The notes: generated by a model not told the origin, from the sequence alone. A stretch of 64,000 nucleotides of DNA from Burhinus oedicnemus (GCA_008921705.1 VFFE01007217.1:150850-214849), one strand, 5' to 3'; shown: positions 24,940 to 43,301, numbered from the stretch's first letter. A program made the numbers and translations.

Positions 24940-25930
24940 GCAGCCGATACTGCCAGGAAGGGCCGAGAGCCCTGCGGCCCTCGCGAGCCTCCGCGGGCGC
25001 GGCCAGGGCCAGGCTCCGGGCGGCCGGTGCGGCTGCCGCCGCCGCCGCTATGCCCCGCCGCCGCCATGCCCCGCCGCCGGCCGCAGCCGTCCCCACAGAA
25101 GCCCTCCAGTACACGCACTCCAGCATCTTCACTTGACGCATTGCAGGTACAACGCAACCAATCATAGGGCTTGACTCTTACCAGCTAACCATTGCAGAGT
25201 CCCTTTAGCCAATCAGGCGCTCCTTCACAAAGTGCTGCCTCAGATGCCTCAGCACCGCTTCCGTCGGGTGCCTCCGTGCCAGGCTGCGGTAACCTTCCGC
25301 GAGAGGATATAGGCCCTACCACCCGTGAAGGCGCCGGTGAGCGGCTCGCTGCTGCTGGCAGCCCGCTGAGGGAGGCCGGCCCGGCTACCCCAGCGTTGCG
25401 CCCGACGTCTCAGCCGCTGCCTCTCCCCGGCTGGCGCTGCGGGAGCCGGCAGGGCGCGGTGGCCTCCTGCCCCCGGGCAGCTAACGGCCGCCGCCCCGGC
25501 TGAGGGAAGCACAAGGAGCCGGGGCCCCGCTGCCTGCGGGAAGGCGCGGGGGGGGAAATACAGTTTCCCTCGGGAAGCTGTGGGAAGGCAAGACGTTTTG
25601 TGCCGGGCTGGCCGGGCGCCTGCTGCTCGTTACGATGTTAATCGCCATTAGCAGACCCTGCGTGGAGACCGGGAGCGACACCAGAGCCGAGCCGGAGTCT
25701 CAACTCGGGCGAATTTTGTAGTGACTCTAGAGGAGCTGCAGAGCTGTCGGTGCCAACCCAGCAAACAGCGTTTGCTAGAGGCACAGCTGAGAGCCCTGCA
25801 ATGGCTTTCAGTTAATTGTCAATGTCAGCCGTAGCACCTCTGAGAGCAAGGACCCCAGGCGCTGACCGCCGAGCGCACGGCAGCGGGGGAAACGCGAGCC
25901 TCCCGGCCACCGGCAGGTGATAAGGGAGGC
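24940..25930. promoter_or_regulatory. Orphan CpG island, candidate (bidirectional) promoter
   Basis: About 1 kb of GC-rich, CpG-dense DNA between AT-rich flanks, about 9 kb upstream of the CALM1 island. CCAAT boxes lie at 25158-25162 and 25209-25213, 51 bp apart. Donor-like sites face both ways: CCG|GTGAGC at 25337 on +, another + gtaagt at 25972, and a - strand GTAAGA at 25181-25176. No coding exon was recognised. Candidates are the 5' end of a neighbouring gene (in mammals NRDE2 points away from CALM1) or a long non-coding RNA. The island call is firm; the product is unknown. Confidence 0.65.
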
Positions 25931-28900
25931 CGGGTGTCTTACCAAATGACTTAGATCTCCTGTAAGTCCCCAGCATATCGACAATTATTCCTCTACATCC
26001 TTCCTTTGGGGTGCCTGGTTAAAAATCCCACCCCCTTCCCCATACCCACAGACCAAGTAATAAATACGCTTTTCTTTGTCGTGCAGGTTCAGATGTAGCT
26101 GTGTCTTCATGTCAAGGCAACGCTGCTGGCCTGGGACAGTGGTGTGAGATCCCTTACCTTATCGAACACCCAGCTGGAACAACTTGCACGAGGGCCTGGC
26201 AAGGGTACCTAAAGAGGTTTGCTCTCTAAAGGACGCTCCCTGGCCCCACTGGAAGCCAAGGGATTGATTGAGGATCTCAGGGCAGCCGAAATTCTAACAA
26301 TAGCGGTTTTTGCATGGCTTGGCACCCATGGACCCATTGCGGAACACAGTTCATATTTTCTGCAGAAGCTTGTGGGCCAGCAGTGCGTCCCTGAGGAGAG
26401 AACAAGATGAGACAAACTAAAGAAAGAAGTGGGAGGGGGAGTAGGAAGATAGCTATGTTTAAGTGATTTAACCCCATAATAGTAATAACAAAACAATCTA
26501 TTTTGAGTTTTTTGCTTTTTGCTTATTTGATGCTGAATATCTTGTTTCAGTTATATTTTAGTTAAGGAGATTGGTGCTCTGTAAGCACCTAAAATAGAAT
26601 ATGGAGATAGAGACAGCAGAAGCAGAATGGATGCCAAAGTGAAATGATCTGGAGTGCTGAGCACTGCATCAGCCCACACACAGGCCCACCCCAAGGATAG
26701 TGATGCAGAGAAGTCTTAGATGGTGCTCCCTGCTTGGAAAAATGATGTCAGTATTGGCAGACCCGAAACTAAACTGAAGGCTAACCAAAATAAACTCATT
26801 AAATGTACTTCCCTTCTATATAGCATAAAAATCCCATTCTCGGTGCAATGCACCTTTGTGTTAGGCTTGTGCTCTTTAACAACACTGCTGACAGCTTCAC
26901 AGCCAGCACATAACAGTGCACTTACTAAATATAAGTACTTCATTAGCATCTAGCATACTTCTGCTACCACAAAAATAATAACAAATAGCCATACTGTGGG
27001 GAAGGTCAATGCTGCTTGCCAGGAAAGGTATGCACAAAGTGCTACATGCCTGAGACAGACCAGATTTTAGGCATATTCTTATTTTACAGAAGCTGACAGC
27101 CTCAGAATAAGGCAGGCAGAACAGAGATTTAATTAGGTAGCTGATGTGAACTGTACCCTCACAAAAATGTTGAGAAGAATAGCAGACCCCATGGGACAGG
27201 TCTATTTTCCAGGTTTACAAAGAAAGACGGGTTTTCTTGGTACCATTTCTGGATTCTCAACAATGATGTGACGTGCTTTAGGATGGAGGCACATGGATAC
27301 TCTAAGGGTCAGACATTTTAAGAGGCTGGACTTTACACATGCTAGTGCCCCCAAAGGTAAGAACCTAAAGTTCTAGACAAAGAACTGGATCAAAGAGAAA
27401 CCTTAAGGCGGATATCAGAACCTATATTCTGGAGGCATCAGATGTTCCTGTTGTTTTACAAATTCTTTTCACTAAAAGACTTTAAAAAAGATGAGCCCTC
27501 AGTAGAGGATTTCCTAGGTACTGCCATGCCAGGTTCCCAGGGGAGAGGCACTTTGTTGGCTCTCCAGCAATAGGAGATTGGAATTTATTTTTACAGTTTC
27601 TCAGAACTGATACTAGAAATGCATCTTCTCTTCAAGGTTGTTGAAAAACTTAGGGTTTTTTTCCCCCTAAAAATGGTGATCAGGCAGTTGGAGAAGTTAT
27701 TTCATTATCAGGTGGGTTTATTATTGATGCAGGCACAAACAACACGAAATAGCCATCCAAAGAAGTGTAATGATTCCATAGGTTTCTTCATGTGCTTAAG
27801 ACAAATGAAGAAGAGTAACGCCTGGCAATGATTCTGGCTTCCAGCATCTGTAATTTGGGATGCATGTATAATACTTCTCACCTCAGGCCAGCTCCATAGT
27901 ATGGGGGAGTGGAATACTGGATGTCTCTTGGACAGCAGTATTTGAGATCCATTAACTCAGGTGGTTTTGATCTTGTAGCTTCTTATCCCAAGGAATCTGA
28001 CAAACGGATAGAAACTCCTTGTTTTGGGTGTGTGAGAGGAAAGAAGAATAAATCCCTAACTGATGCAAATTAACATGGATTTATTGACTTCAGGGCATGT
28101 TTACAGCTGCTGAAAATCTGTACCAGAAACTACGATTCTGATTTAAAATTATGATCACCCTTGAACTGCCTATGTGGAGTTGCTGAATTTTTTACATCTA
28201 GCTGCGTGAAGACTTGTGACAGCCCTACCTGACCCAATGAAAATTTTTTTAACATAGACCTACTACAAAATTACAATTTGGGGTTAAGTAATTGAGACTT
28301 GGCCATTAGAGGATGTATCTGTGGATTTTACATACCTGTCTTCCTACATCATATATATTCTTATATATTCGTTAATTTGGCTGGGACTTTTATTGCGATA
28401 TTAATGTCCCAGTTTGCCCCACAGGAATATTCAGATGAAAATAAATTACTCATGGACAAAGGAGAGGTGTAAAAAACAATGCTAATGGCTCATTTAATAA
28501 CTTCCGTTATGTAAAAAAGCAATCCTGAGTATCTTTGAAGATTTTTTTTTTGTGTGTTAAATAGGACAAACTGAAATGAGAAACAATGGTACTGGAGTTA
28601 CACGAACTGATTTCCAACCTTTCTTCAGGGCTTAAATTCTGAAGCATATTTGTTGACCATTGTTTATTATACCATTATAAGCTATATATTGGTTAAAAAT
28701 CTGTAGCTAACAGCAACACCTGTTCAGCTTTTATCTATTAGTTCCAAGACAGAAATTTGAACTTAGAAAGTAAACCAGTTTTTGGCCCACTCAGTTTTCC
28801 AGCATATTCTTAAGAAATGAAATGCAAACTCAAGCCATTCCTAACAAGGTGAATCTGACTAAGAATTGTTTAATTGTTACATTGTACCGTTCAATATTCT

Positions 28901-31900
28901 GAGGAATCCGTCTACTGGAATTAGAAAAAGAACATTTCCTATCATTAGGACGACTGTTCCCGTACATATCTTTCTATACAGAATATTTTGAAATATATTT
29001 GGGATAAAAATAAATTACTTTGACAGATGTATTAACTGGAATCATCGTCAGGGAATATAGTTTATATAAATGTATCCAACAGTGAAGAAGCATGACCTAG
29101 GTATGCTTGAAAATATGATGTAAAAATATGAAATACTTAGCAAACACATACATAAATATTCTGTCCTCTTCTGCATTTGATTATTGAAAAATCGTGGATA
29201 CAATTTGCCTTTATCCATAAAAACACTAACGATAACAAATATAAACAATATAAAAATGGGACGAGTAATTTCTGTTTATATCATGAATCATCCAGTGTTT
29301 ACCTTCCTATGAAGCTGGCAATTACAAAAACTGAGAAGGAAAATCCTGTTTTCACTCCAGTGTTTCTAGAGAACTCTTCATAGGACTACGAAGAAAGGGT
29401 TTTTTTAGACTGTGTGAAAAAGTTATGCTCTTTTTTCATTTATTTTACATTTCAATTGTAAAAAAGTAGGGAAAAGCACTTTGGTTTAAAAGAATTATTT
29501 TATAACGTTTAATGTGCAAGATGTATGGCTGAGTTTATGTATGGGAGCAAGTCTGTAATTCCCATCTGTGCAAGTCTCTTTAAGATAGGATCTTCAAGGT
29601 TCCCAACTCAAACTGCCCTAAGTTTAAACCACAAAACTTTTCAAATTATTGGGCCTCAAGGATGCTAATTTATATAGCTACATAGAAAACAATTCATTAA
29701 TTTAATTGCAATGTGTAAATAATTTAGTTCTAACCAACAGCTAAATCAGTTTTACATCATCATCTAAAACTTTACACAACGAACCCTCAATGTAGGTAGC
29801 AACTACTATTATTCAATTACATAGATGGTCTTCTAACACTTATGCTCGGTGAAAATCCGTTATTGTAGGTGATTTTGATACACACCAGTGGGAATGAGGC
29901 AAATATAAAGAAATCATAAGCATATAAAAGATTGGGGAGTTTGGGTTTTCTTCTCTCAAAAAAGAAACAGGAATCTACAGGAACATCTATGTTCCCATTT
30001 AAAAGAGCTACCAGGCCTGGAAATTTAAATGTTAAGATTAAAGCAATTTTTATTTTCACATCTTGTATAAATGTGGTCAAATTCAATTCTCTTCTAGCTT
30101 TTTATTTCAATGGAGTTCCACCCACTTATTTGCAATCTTAGTGAAGCTCATGGAGTATTTTTGTAAGTATACGGGCTTAGATTTTCACAACTGCCAATGG
30201 CATTTAGAAACATGAATTTTGTGGAAAACAGTCTCCCCAAAAACATTGCCTATATGAACAGAATTTTATAGAGAGGGTAAAAAACTATTTTCTGATATAC
30301 CAACAGAATTCCAATTGACTTGAAAAGCAGTACAGCAAATTCAAACCCAGTTTGGGTAGCTCACACATATAACTGGCAATATTATAGCCATGAAAACTAA
30401 TTATGAATTTGTTCCAGTTGCACAGATGTTGCACGCATGTATATACTTGATTTTGGCTTCTTACACTTCTAACTTATTATATACTCGTTATCTATGCTTA
30501 CTGCCATAGTGTCAGCCTCCCAGCTGTGCATTAAATGATATGACAAACTTCTGTCCATCTGTTCTCACATCCATTCTCCTAGGACAGATGTCTGTACAAA
30601 GTTTAATTTTTTTTTAAACTTATGTATATATATAATATGAGAAAACAATTGATATGTGTGAGGCCATGTTCTTCAGTGCTTATGTTAACAAAGCCAAGGT
30701 TGAAGAGCACACCTTGCATGTAAGTAGTAAGGTTTATTGTTTTTCCGCGTTCTTAACAGTTCTCCTTATATCTTACACTGCTCCCAAAGAATGGACATGT
30801 TAAGTCTGTGCAGAAACAGAGACCAACACTGTAACCTTGCCATCATATTAAGGCAAAATTTAGAAATGTAATACTAGGTATAATGGTCGCCAAGTCTTTC
30901 ACTGCAACTCATAAATTTATAAAATAATCTTTTGTTAGTATTACAGCTTAAACACAAGTCATCAAAAGGATGCTTAATGATACAGAGTAAAATAATTTAG
31001 AACAGTAAATCTATCCAGTCAGAAATTCATCTTAATAGTTATTGCATAGCCCTCTGTTCATAAAAAAACTCTGTAGCAATGGGATGGCGAAGTTCTATGG
31101 CTTTAGGCACAAATACTGAGTAATTCCATGGCCCTGTCCAGCTCCCACTGAGATCCAGGAGATTTTGAATGAGGCTGTAGAAGATCCTGGCAAATCATTT
31201 GACATTGTATGTCATTGGAATGACAGGGGCATTTCTTGCCTGCCTACAACTGAGTGTAAATTTTAAGAGAACAAAGAATACTGATCAAAATCTAGCTGTA
31301 CAATTGAGTGAAAGCAAATTTACAAGGAGCAGGCAGATGACAGTTTAGATGAGGGTTTTTCTACATTAAATAAGCTGCAAAACATTAGTATTCTGTTTTG
31401 TTTACATTTATCACTGCCATATGTCAAATTAAGAAAAAAAAATTCCCCTTAGTCAGAATGTTATTTTGGAGAATTAGCTGTGAAATATTTTCAAATACAG
31501 AATGATGCAATTTAACAGAAACTACTGCAGAACCTAACTGTGGCACCTTAATTGATCATACTGAAATTTTTCTTAAATAAAGCAAGGTAACTATATTCCA
31601 AACTACTTTAAAAGTAACTTTATTTTAAAATTCCATTTTTAATATAAATGAATTATTGGCCTCACCCATCTAGAGTTAGCAAAAGTAGAAACAAAAAGTT
31701 TAAAAAAAAGAGGGAATAAATGCACCGCAATCCTTGCACTCAAAGGCCCTGTTAATCTTTGGCAATGTTCACTGAATGTGACTGAGTGTCTTTTTACTTC
31801 ACATTTCCGTTTCTTCGTGTATGTCCAAACGCTGTAATGCTGATAGTTTGTAAGAGAATCTACATAAATTTTAATTACTTGTCTCGTAGTCTCTCCTCAA

Positions 31901-33439
31901 CAGATAAATCTAATCCTTTCACTTTTTAACAAGTGAAGGTTTGGATCAATGGAAGAACATATTACGTGCACTTAAAATTAACTTTAAAGAGACTGAAATA
32001 AGGCACCCACATTCTAAACTGTCACATTTAAATGTTGGTAAGATTATTCTCCTGATAATGCCTTCAGCCTTCCACTTTGGAAACATTTTGGCCAAAGATC
32101 ATGAAACCGCATTAGCTATTTATCTTTGTGAGATAATTGTACAAATTTATTAGCCCAAAATTTACATAGAATTCAGCGTTTCAGTAATGAGATCTTCACT
32201 TGTGTAAGACCAGCACAATGAGGTGAATGATTTGTACATGAACATTGTTCTTCACACATCCCTGTACGACTCAGGGAGTTCCAAGATTCACTTATCCAAG
32301 CAAAACCTCTTGTAGCCCACATCAATCAGACATTGTGCCATGTTTTCCAGAAAGAAATTAAGCTGGGAAAATAAGAGCTTAAAGTTCTTGGTCTGGTTTG
32401 AAAACAAAAGATCAATTTGCATGTTCTTCCATAGGGGGAAAAAAAAATATTCCAACATCACTGCTTAGTAGTTTAAGGAAAAAAAAAAGTATATTAAAAA
32501 TAGGAGGCTGGGCATTCTGCATATAAAATGGAAGCTGTCTATAAACCTATCATTTGCAGACTAGCCAGCTGCAAATCGGTTTTCTGACACCATTTCATAT
32601 ACTAGTTCCTACACAAATGTTAGGGTGATTTGGGGACCAAACTATGACAAATATGCTGTTTTGTTTGCTATGAGAAATCCTTCTAGACTGTAAACAGGTA
32701 ACTGTTGTGTTTGCCAACCTATCACTGTGTTCCAGAAAGGCAAGCAAATAAATTGTAACTTCAGTGGCAGAGCTATTGAAAATGTTAAACAAACAGAACC
32801 CAACTGATTTTGTCCTTATTTCAAACACTGAAAGTATGCATGATTTTTCAAAAACAGAAAAATAGAATGTATTTTAAAAGATTTAGCGCTATACTGCAAG
32901 CAGATCATCAGAATTATGACCACACTGGAAATACTGCTAGCCTCCCAATCCAGAGAGAGGCCCAAACTAAAACCTTAACTAAAAATACCTTGAACTACAT
33001 GGAAGCTCAAAACCTAAGGGTACTTGTCACGAACGGAACCAAAATCCTTGATTCCAACGTGGGTCCATGTTTGTTTGTTCTTCCATACCTATTTAAAGGA
33101 GGTACAGAGTGGATGCTACAATATTTACCTGGGTTATCAGCTGGTGGACAAAATCCTCAAACCCAGAGCAGATAGAAATGAAGGAAACATTTGACATCAG
33201 GACATGCTTTTGCTGCCTCTCCCTTGTAGGCTACAGCCGTTCAGCTGAGAAGGGGCTGAAGCGACGTGTCAGCTGTAGACCATCTGATTCTGGATCGAAT
33301 TTTACCGTCATCTAGATTTTGGTGCATGACAAAAGCTCTGCCATTAACAAGGCAGCTGTGCTCGCTTCAACGTAACAGCTTTACAGTCTCTGTCGTACCC
33401 TCCTTGTCGTTCTGATTTCCCCGAAGCATGTGCTTTATT
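25931..33439. other. Non-coding interval between the two CpG islands
   Basis: About 7.5 kb with no recognisable exon. A moderately GC stretch at 26090-26420 with a 63-codon frame stands out slightly but matches nothing I know. Confidence 0.65.
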
Positions 33440-34650
33440 AACGTCCCCCCCCCATCCCCCCCGCCGGTGCCATCCTCCTCTCCCAGGTGCCGCTCCGGGC
33501 TGCCCGGCGGAGCGCAGACCACCGCACCGCCAGCGGGCATGCTGTCTAGAAAAAAAAAACCAACCACAAAACCAAAACCACCACCAACTCGGCCGAAACT
33601 CCCCTCACCCCCGGGGGTCCCAGCCTAGAGAGCGAGGGGGAGATGGGGAAAGGCCTCGACGCGGGGCCGGCGAGGACCCGCCGGGCTCCCCGCCGTGAGG
33701 CAGCCCCGTGGCGGGCACCTCTCTCCCCGCCGGCCCGGCCGCTCCCGCGGGCTCTGCCGGCACCAGCGCTCGGCGAAAAATAGCCACTGCCGGCGCCACT
33801 CGCCCCTTGGGCTTTGGCGGGTGTGAGGGGGGCGGCCGCGCAGCCCGCGGCGAGCTGCAGCCGTGTCGCCCCGGGAGCAGGGTCTCTCCCTGGGCGGGGG
33901 NNNNNNNNNNNNNNNNNNNNGCCCGGGGGAGGGCACCGCGCTGCAGCTACTGCGCCCTCGCCCCCCCATCCCCCAAAAAAACGCAGCAGCCGCGGCGAAG
34001 CCCATCGCTTGTCTGCATTACATCATGTCTCCTCCTCTTCCTCCCCGGCCCCCGCGCACCCCCCGGCTAGGGGGGCGGAATCGGGGCGCAATGCGCGTTG
34101 CTCGGTTGGAAACGGCCCAGCGTCCGCATAGGGGGCTCGGGGAGGGGCAGCAGCGTTGCCTTCCCTCTCCCCCGGGGGCTGCGGGGGAAGGCTGGCTGCG
34201 GCGCCGAGGCGCCCTCCCCGGCTGAAGGATGAGGACGCGGTGTGGCCGGCGGCTGGAGAGGGAGGGGAGGGGGGACGCACTGCAGCAGTGGGCGGCTGCC
34301 GGCCGGGAGGGGAGCCTGTTGCGCTGGGCGGGCTGCGAGCCTCCCGCTGCCCGGCCGGGCGATGCCAGCCTCCGCCCCGCCTTCCCAAAGGCATCGCTGA
34401 TGGGCTCCGGGAGCGGCGCCCATCGGCCCCCGGCCCTCGGGCGCTGCGGTGCCGACCCGGGCTCCTCGCAAAAGCGGGCAAGAGGAAGGGCTGGGATTTT
34501 CCCGGCGGTTTTCCGCTCGCGACGAGAGCGGCGAAACGGTTGCAGGCTGACCTCTAATCGCATTCTGGCAATCTGGGTGTTCCTCGGCTCTGTCTCTCCA
34601 TCTCCCCTTGCCGTCGGGGAAGGCTGACATCACCAGGACAGGGTTTGATG
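33440..34650 (+). promoter_or_regulatory. CALM1: CALM1 CpG-island promoter and probable hidden exon 1
   Basis: This block is very GC-rich with dense CpG and contrasts sharply with the AT-rich flanks. It lies about 2 kb upstream of CALM1 exon 2, where a housekeeping-type promoter is expected. No TATA box stands out. An NRF1-like GCGCAATGCGC occurs at about 34085-34095. No ATG followed directly by a GT donor was found in the readable bases, so the 5' UTR plus ATG exon is probably in or beside the N run at 33901-33920. Long open frames across the island on both strands are composition artefacts. Confidence 0.8.
33901..33920. other. Assembly gap (20 N)
   Basis: Twenty N flanked by G/C runs (gcggggg before, gcccggggg after) inside the CALM1 CpG island. 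A gap of uncertain true size in a G-rich, structure-prone stretch is a common sequencing dropout. It probably hides the CALM1 start exon. Confidence 0.95.
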
Positions 34651-35795
34651 ACTTGGCTGGGTGGGGTGGTGGCTCCAGCCCTGGGTACCTTTGTCCTGTA
34701 GCTCGGGCGAGCGGGCAGTGGTGGTGCCTGTTGCTCGGGAAGGTGAACCCCATGGCGGTTTAAGGTCGGGTTGTGCGGTTCTGGCATCGCGGTGTGTGCG
34801 AGGCTGGTGGGTTGTTTTTGTTTTGGTTTTTAATTCGAAATCCGAGTTTTAGAAACATCCAGTGAGCTCCGACTAATGGGGCAATGAGCCGGTGCTGTGG
34901 GTTGGAGGTTTTTGCCGAGGTGTGGCTCTGTTTCCTCTTCTGCAGGGCATTGAGTCTGTTATGTAAATTCCTTAGATAATCTCTAAGTAAAACCTCGTAT
35001 ATTCTGGAAAATCACAAAAAAAGAGCGTGGAAAGTTGAGCTGGATTTTGAACACAAGTTTCCTGCTGCTATTAAAGAAGAGTTATTAAATTTGAACTCTG
35101 TGTTTAGCTATTAGCACTTGTGGCCTTTCTCCCCGCAACCCATTGTATGTGTGGGGAATTGTTTAATCATTATATACAGGCACTAAAACATTAAAAAAAA
35201 AAAAACCCAAACGACTATATACAGGTGAAATCTATGTATGTCACTTGACGTGTACAGCAGGCATTCAACCCTACCCACTTTCCCCTGTGCAAGAGCTTAA
35301 CAGATTGTATAGCGTGTTAATTCTCTATTGTATTTGTTGCTCTTTACTGCAGTTAAGTGGGTTTTACACTTGAATAATGGTATTCCAGGACAAAAGGGTT
35401 ACAAGATGCCTGCTTTCTCTGACCTACAAAATTCTCTTTTCTGTTAGTAAAAGGTGTCCAATAAAATTAGTTTAAAAGGAGTTAGTACCTTGCATCCTCC
35501 AGTATCTATGAATAGCTGTGTAAAATCCATGTGTGTTTTTTTTTTTTCTTCTTAATGGCTAGGGAAATGCATGTATTCCCATAGAGAACTGGTTTGCTTC
35601 TCTGAGTCTAAACAGCAGAGCTTTTTGTGATGCTCTACCCATACAGAAAGGAGAGGCTTCTGGAAGGATGCAGTTGGCACAGTTAAGGTCTGGGAAAGCA
35701 CATTTAATTGCCCACTGAACTGTATACCTTGGGATGCAGCAGTGGCTTCTTGATGTACAGAAGGTCGCAGGCAAGCATTTTAAATCTCGCCACTT

Positions 35796-35827
35796 AAAAT
35801 TATGTATAAAAAAAATTATGTATAAAA
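35796..35827 (+). repeat. Short tandem duplication in CALM1 intron 1
   Basis: Two copies of aaaattatgtataaaa separated by a variable A-run. Confidence 0.85.
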
Positions 35828-36050
35828 CAGCCCACATGTCAGTGGGAGGCACTTTAAACTGCTTGGCTGAATGGAAAAATAATGTGATGCTTGAAAACCG
35901 GCATTTTCTGTGCCAGAGATGGCAAAAATCTCCATAATACCGAGTAGTAATTCCTCCTAATGTCACAGCACAGACCTTTCTGTTAAGCTTACAGCAGGCC
36001 TAATACTTGATGCAATGTGGTGGGGGAGGGCAGACTTCAGTAATGTTAGA

Positions 36051-36062
36051 TCACTAGGTGGC
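36051..36062 (+). promoter_or_regulatory. Candidate CTCF site in CALM1 intron 1
   Basis: TCACTAGGTGGC matches 11 of 12 positions of the CTCF core CCASYAGRKGGC, in + orientation. It is a motif match by eye only. Confidence 0.35.
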
Positions 36063-36473
36063 ACACTTGTCATTAGCCCACTAATATGCAAATACCCCCA
36101 CGCAGTATTAGGGTCACTGTACTCCTGGAAATGACATCTGATGTGATGTGAAACCCCAAACACATGTGATTAAGGATTTCATGCCTCTGACCAATTGCAA
36201 GGAGCCTGCCCTGTGTCCTTCATTTGACCAAATCGGATTCTCAGAGTCGAAGGATGGCATGTCTGGTTCTTCATGTGCCATTTCGAAACAACTTAGCTTA
36301 CACGCTTTTGGAAGCGGCTGCATGGTGTAGGTGAGTGGAATCTCCTTGCAGAGGCAGAATTCCCGGGGTTGAAAGTGGCTTTGTAAAAGCAATGATAAAT
36401 CTAAAGGAAATGTCTTGTGGCTTGACATAGCTAGAGGTAAACAGTATTCTAAAATGTTCTATTCTCCGTGTAG

Positions 36474-41614
<5,141 letters not shown>

Positions 41615-41831
41615 AGAGACCTCCTTTACACCTTTTTTCCTCTAGAAGAATCAAATTGAATCTTTTACTTACCTCTTGCAAAAAAAAATGTTCATTTATT
41701 CATTCTGTTTCTGTATAGCAAAACTGAATGTCAAAATACCTTCTGTCCACAAACTGCATGTAATGGTTGGTGGTCCTGTCCCCAAAAGATAAACATCAGT
41801 TTTACAATATAAATAATTGTACTACCTTGAA

Positions 41832-41837
41832 AATAAA
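41832..41837 (+). promoter_or_regulatory. CALM1: CALM1 polyadenylation signal 1 (proximal)
   Basis: AATAAA followed directly by an A-run, 218 nt after the stop codon. The following A-run could also cause internal oligo-dT priming, so a cDNA ending here may be an artefact. Confidence 0.5.
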
Positions 41838-42454
41838 AAAAAAAAAGGAAGCACTTAGTGAACTCAAAAGTTCCATTTGCTAATGACTATTACACTGTTT
41901 GGGCTGGCCAGTTTTTCATGCATGCAGCTTGACAATTGAGCACAGTCAGACATTTGTATTAAAAGGAAAAAAACAACCTAAAGGATCCACTCTTTGTTCA
42001 ACGGTGGATTCTAGTTCAATTTGTAGTATAAATTGTCATAGCTGGTTTACTTTAAAATTGGTTTATACCTCAGGATGGTATGCAGCAAAATGGTTGAAGG
42101 ATGCAAAACTTAGAGAAAATGCCCTAAAGGTTGAATGGTTCTCCTGTACGTAGCAGTGTGCTCCAAAAATACGATGATCTTAACTATGGATGGCATGTCT
42201 GTGTTAAAATACTGGTTTAACATTGTCTGCATTGCACTATAGTGAAACGGGTGTCGGGCTGTTACCGTTCACAAAATTTTTAAAGAAACCTTCACCAAGG
42301 GAGCATCTTTGGACTCTCATATTTTTAAAACCTTCTGTACCATGACTTGGAGCTGGCGGAGTAGCCTGTGGACTTCAGCACAACTATCAACATCGCTGTT
42401 CAAGATATTACAATTTATGTCCATTCCAAGTTGTAAATGCTAGTCTTTTTTTCC

Positions 42455-42460
42455 AATAAA
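42455..42460 (+). promoter_or_regulatory. CALM1: CALM1 polyadenylation signal 2 (main short form)
   Basis: AATAAA in the context ttccAATAAAagacc, preceded by a T-run. This context is recognisable from mammalian CALM1. Further AATAAA hexamers follow at 42525-42530 and 42668-42673. Confidence 0.7.
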
Positions 42461-43283
42461 AGACCATTAACTTAAAGGTGGTGTTAAATGCTTTGTAAAG
42501 CTAAAATATATATATAATTGAGATAATAAACCAAAAAAGCAGTAGGAGGGAAGTGTTTCTATGAATGACTTGCTGCTAAATTATAATGCACATGTATGCA
42601 ATAAGTTATCCCCTATCTCTTCAAGATGGCAAGAACTGACCTCCTGTAACCCAAGACCTTTGCTATAAATAAATGAACTTGTGCTTGCCTTTCATATTAC
42701 GACAATGTTAATTTAGTTGGTCTTAAAGTCGTGCAATGCTGACTCGTCAACTATCAGCACAGAAGTAACACCTCATTTCACTAAAGTGGAGAGCTCTGAG
42801 CATGCATGTCAATACTGGGGAGACATGTATAGGTTGCTTATGTTTTTTTTGACAGGTTATAGAAACTAGTTGGAGAATCTAAACAGCATGGACTTAATAG
42901 ATACCTATGATTCTCAAACATGCCAAATATGCATTTCTCTACCCACAGAAAGAAAACAAAAGGACATTTCTCTTAAAATACGTTTAAAAAAAAAAAAAAC
43001 AAGAAAATAAGCCTTTTTAGAAACTGGGGCTATTATGTCTTGACTATCTTCTCAAACACTTGCATGAATTTTGTGGGGTGGAGAAGAGGACTAGGGTTAA
43101 TTTAAAAACCATCTTGTTACTTCTGCTTTGCATGCACTAGCAGTGCTTAGTCATTCCAGGTCTCTGAGTAAGCGTTCTCTGATCCTTCAGCTTCCCCATG
43201 AATGAGTGGCAAAGCAGCCATGTCCACTCTTCTTTGTTTGAAAGAAGAATGCTTTTTTGTTTTTGTGTTGTGTTTTTGGTTGC

Positions 43284-43301
43284 TTTTTTTTTTTTTTTTT
43301 T
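43284..43301. repeat. Homopolymer T18
   Basis: Uninterrupted run of 18 T in the probable extended 3' UTR, in a broader T-rich context starting near 43257. Confidence 0.9.

Larger units (their letters stand above)
34651..36473 (+). other. CALM1: CALM1 intron 1 (3' part)
   Basis: Non-coding sequence between the promoter island and exon 2. The 5' edge of the intron is unknown because exon 1 is not visible. It holds a T-run near 35537-35550, a small tandem duplication (35796-35827) and a CTCF-like site at 36051-36062. No exon was recognised. Confidence 0.75.
41615..42478 (+). other. CALM1: CALM1 3' UTR, short form
   Basis: Begins right after the stop codon. Segments such as the tract near 41643-41685 and the region near 41765-41800 (a TTGGTGGTCCTG-like string) are recognisable as the mammalian CALM1 3' UTR, which fixes the paralogue. 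It contains AU-rich ATTTA elements near 41692-41700. The end is placed just past the AATAAA at 42455-42460; the exact cleavage site is not visible. Confidence 0.8.

Noticed and set aside
24660..25165. Overlapping - strand frames of 165 and 134 codons at the orphan CpG island
   Set aside because: Low-complexity Gly/Ala/Arg sequence from GC-rich DNA. One starts at TTG. No similarity to the N-terminus of NRDE2 or other expected neighbours was recognised.
33600..34790. Many long open frames on both strands around the CALM1 promoter
   Set aside because: They are Pro/Arg/Gly/Ala-rich frames created by CpG-island composition, several run through the N gap, and they overlap in all frames.
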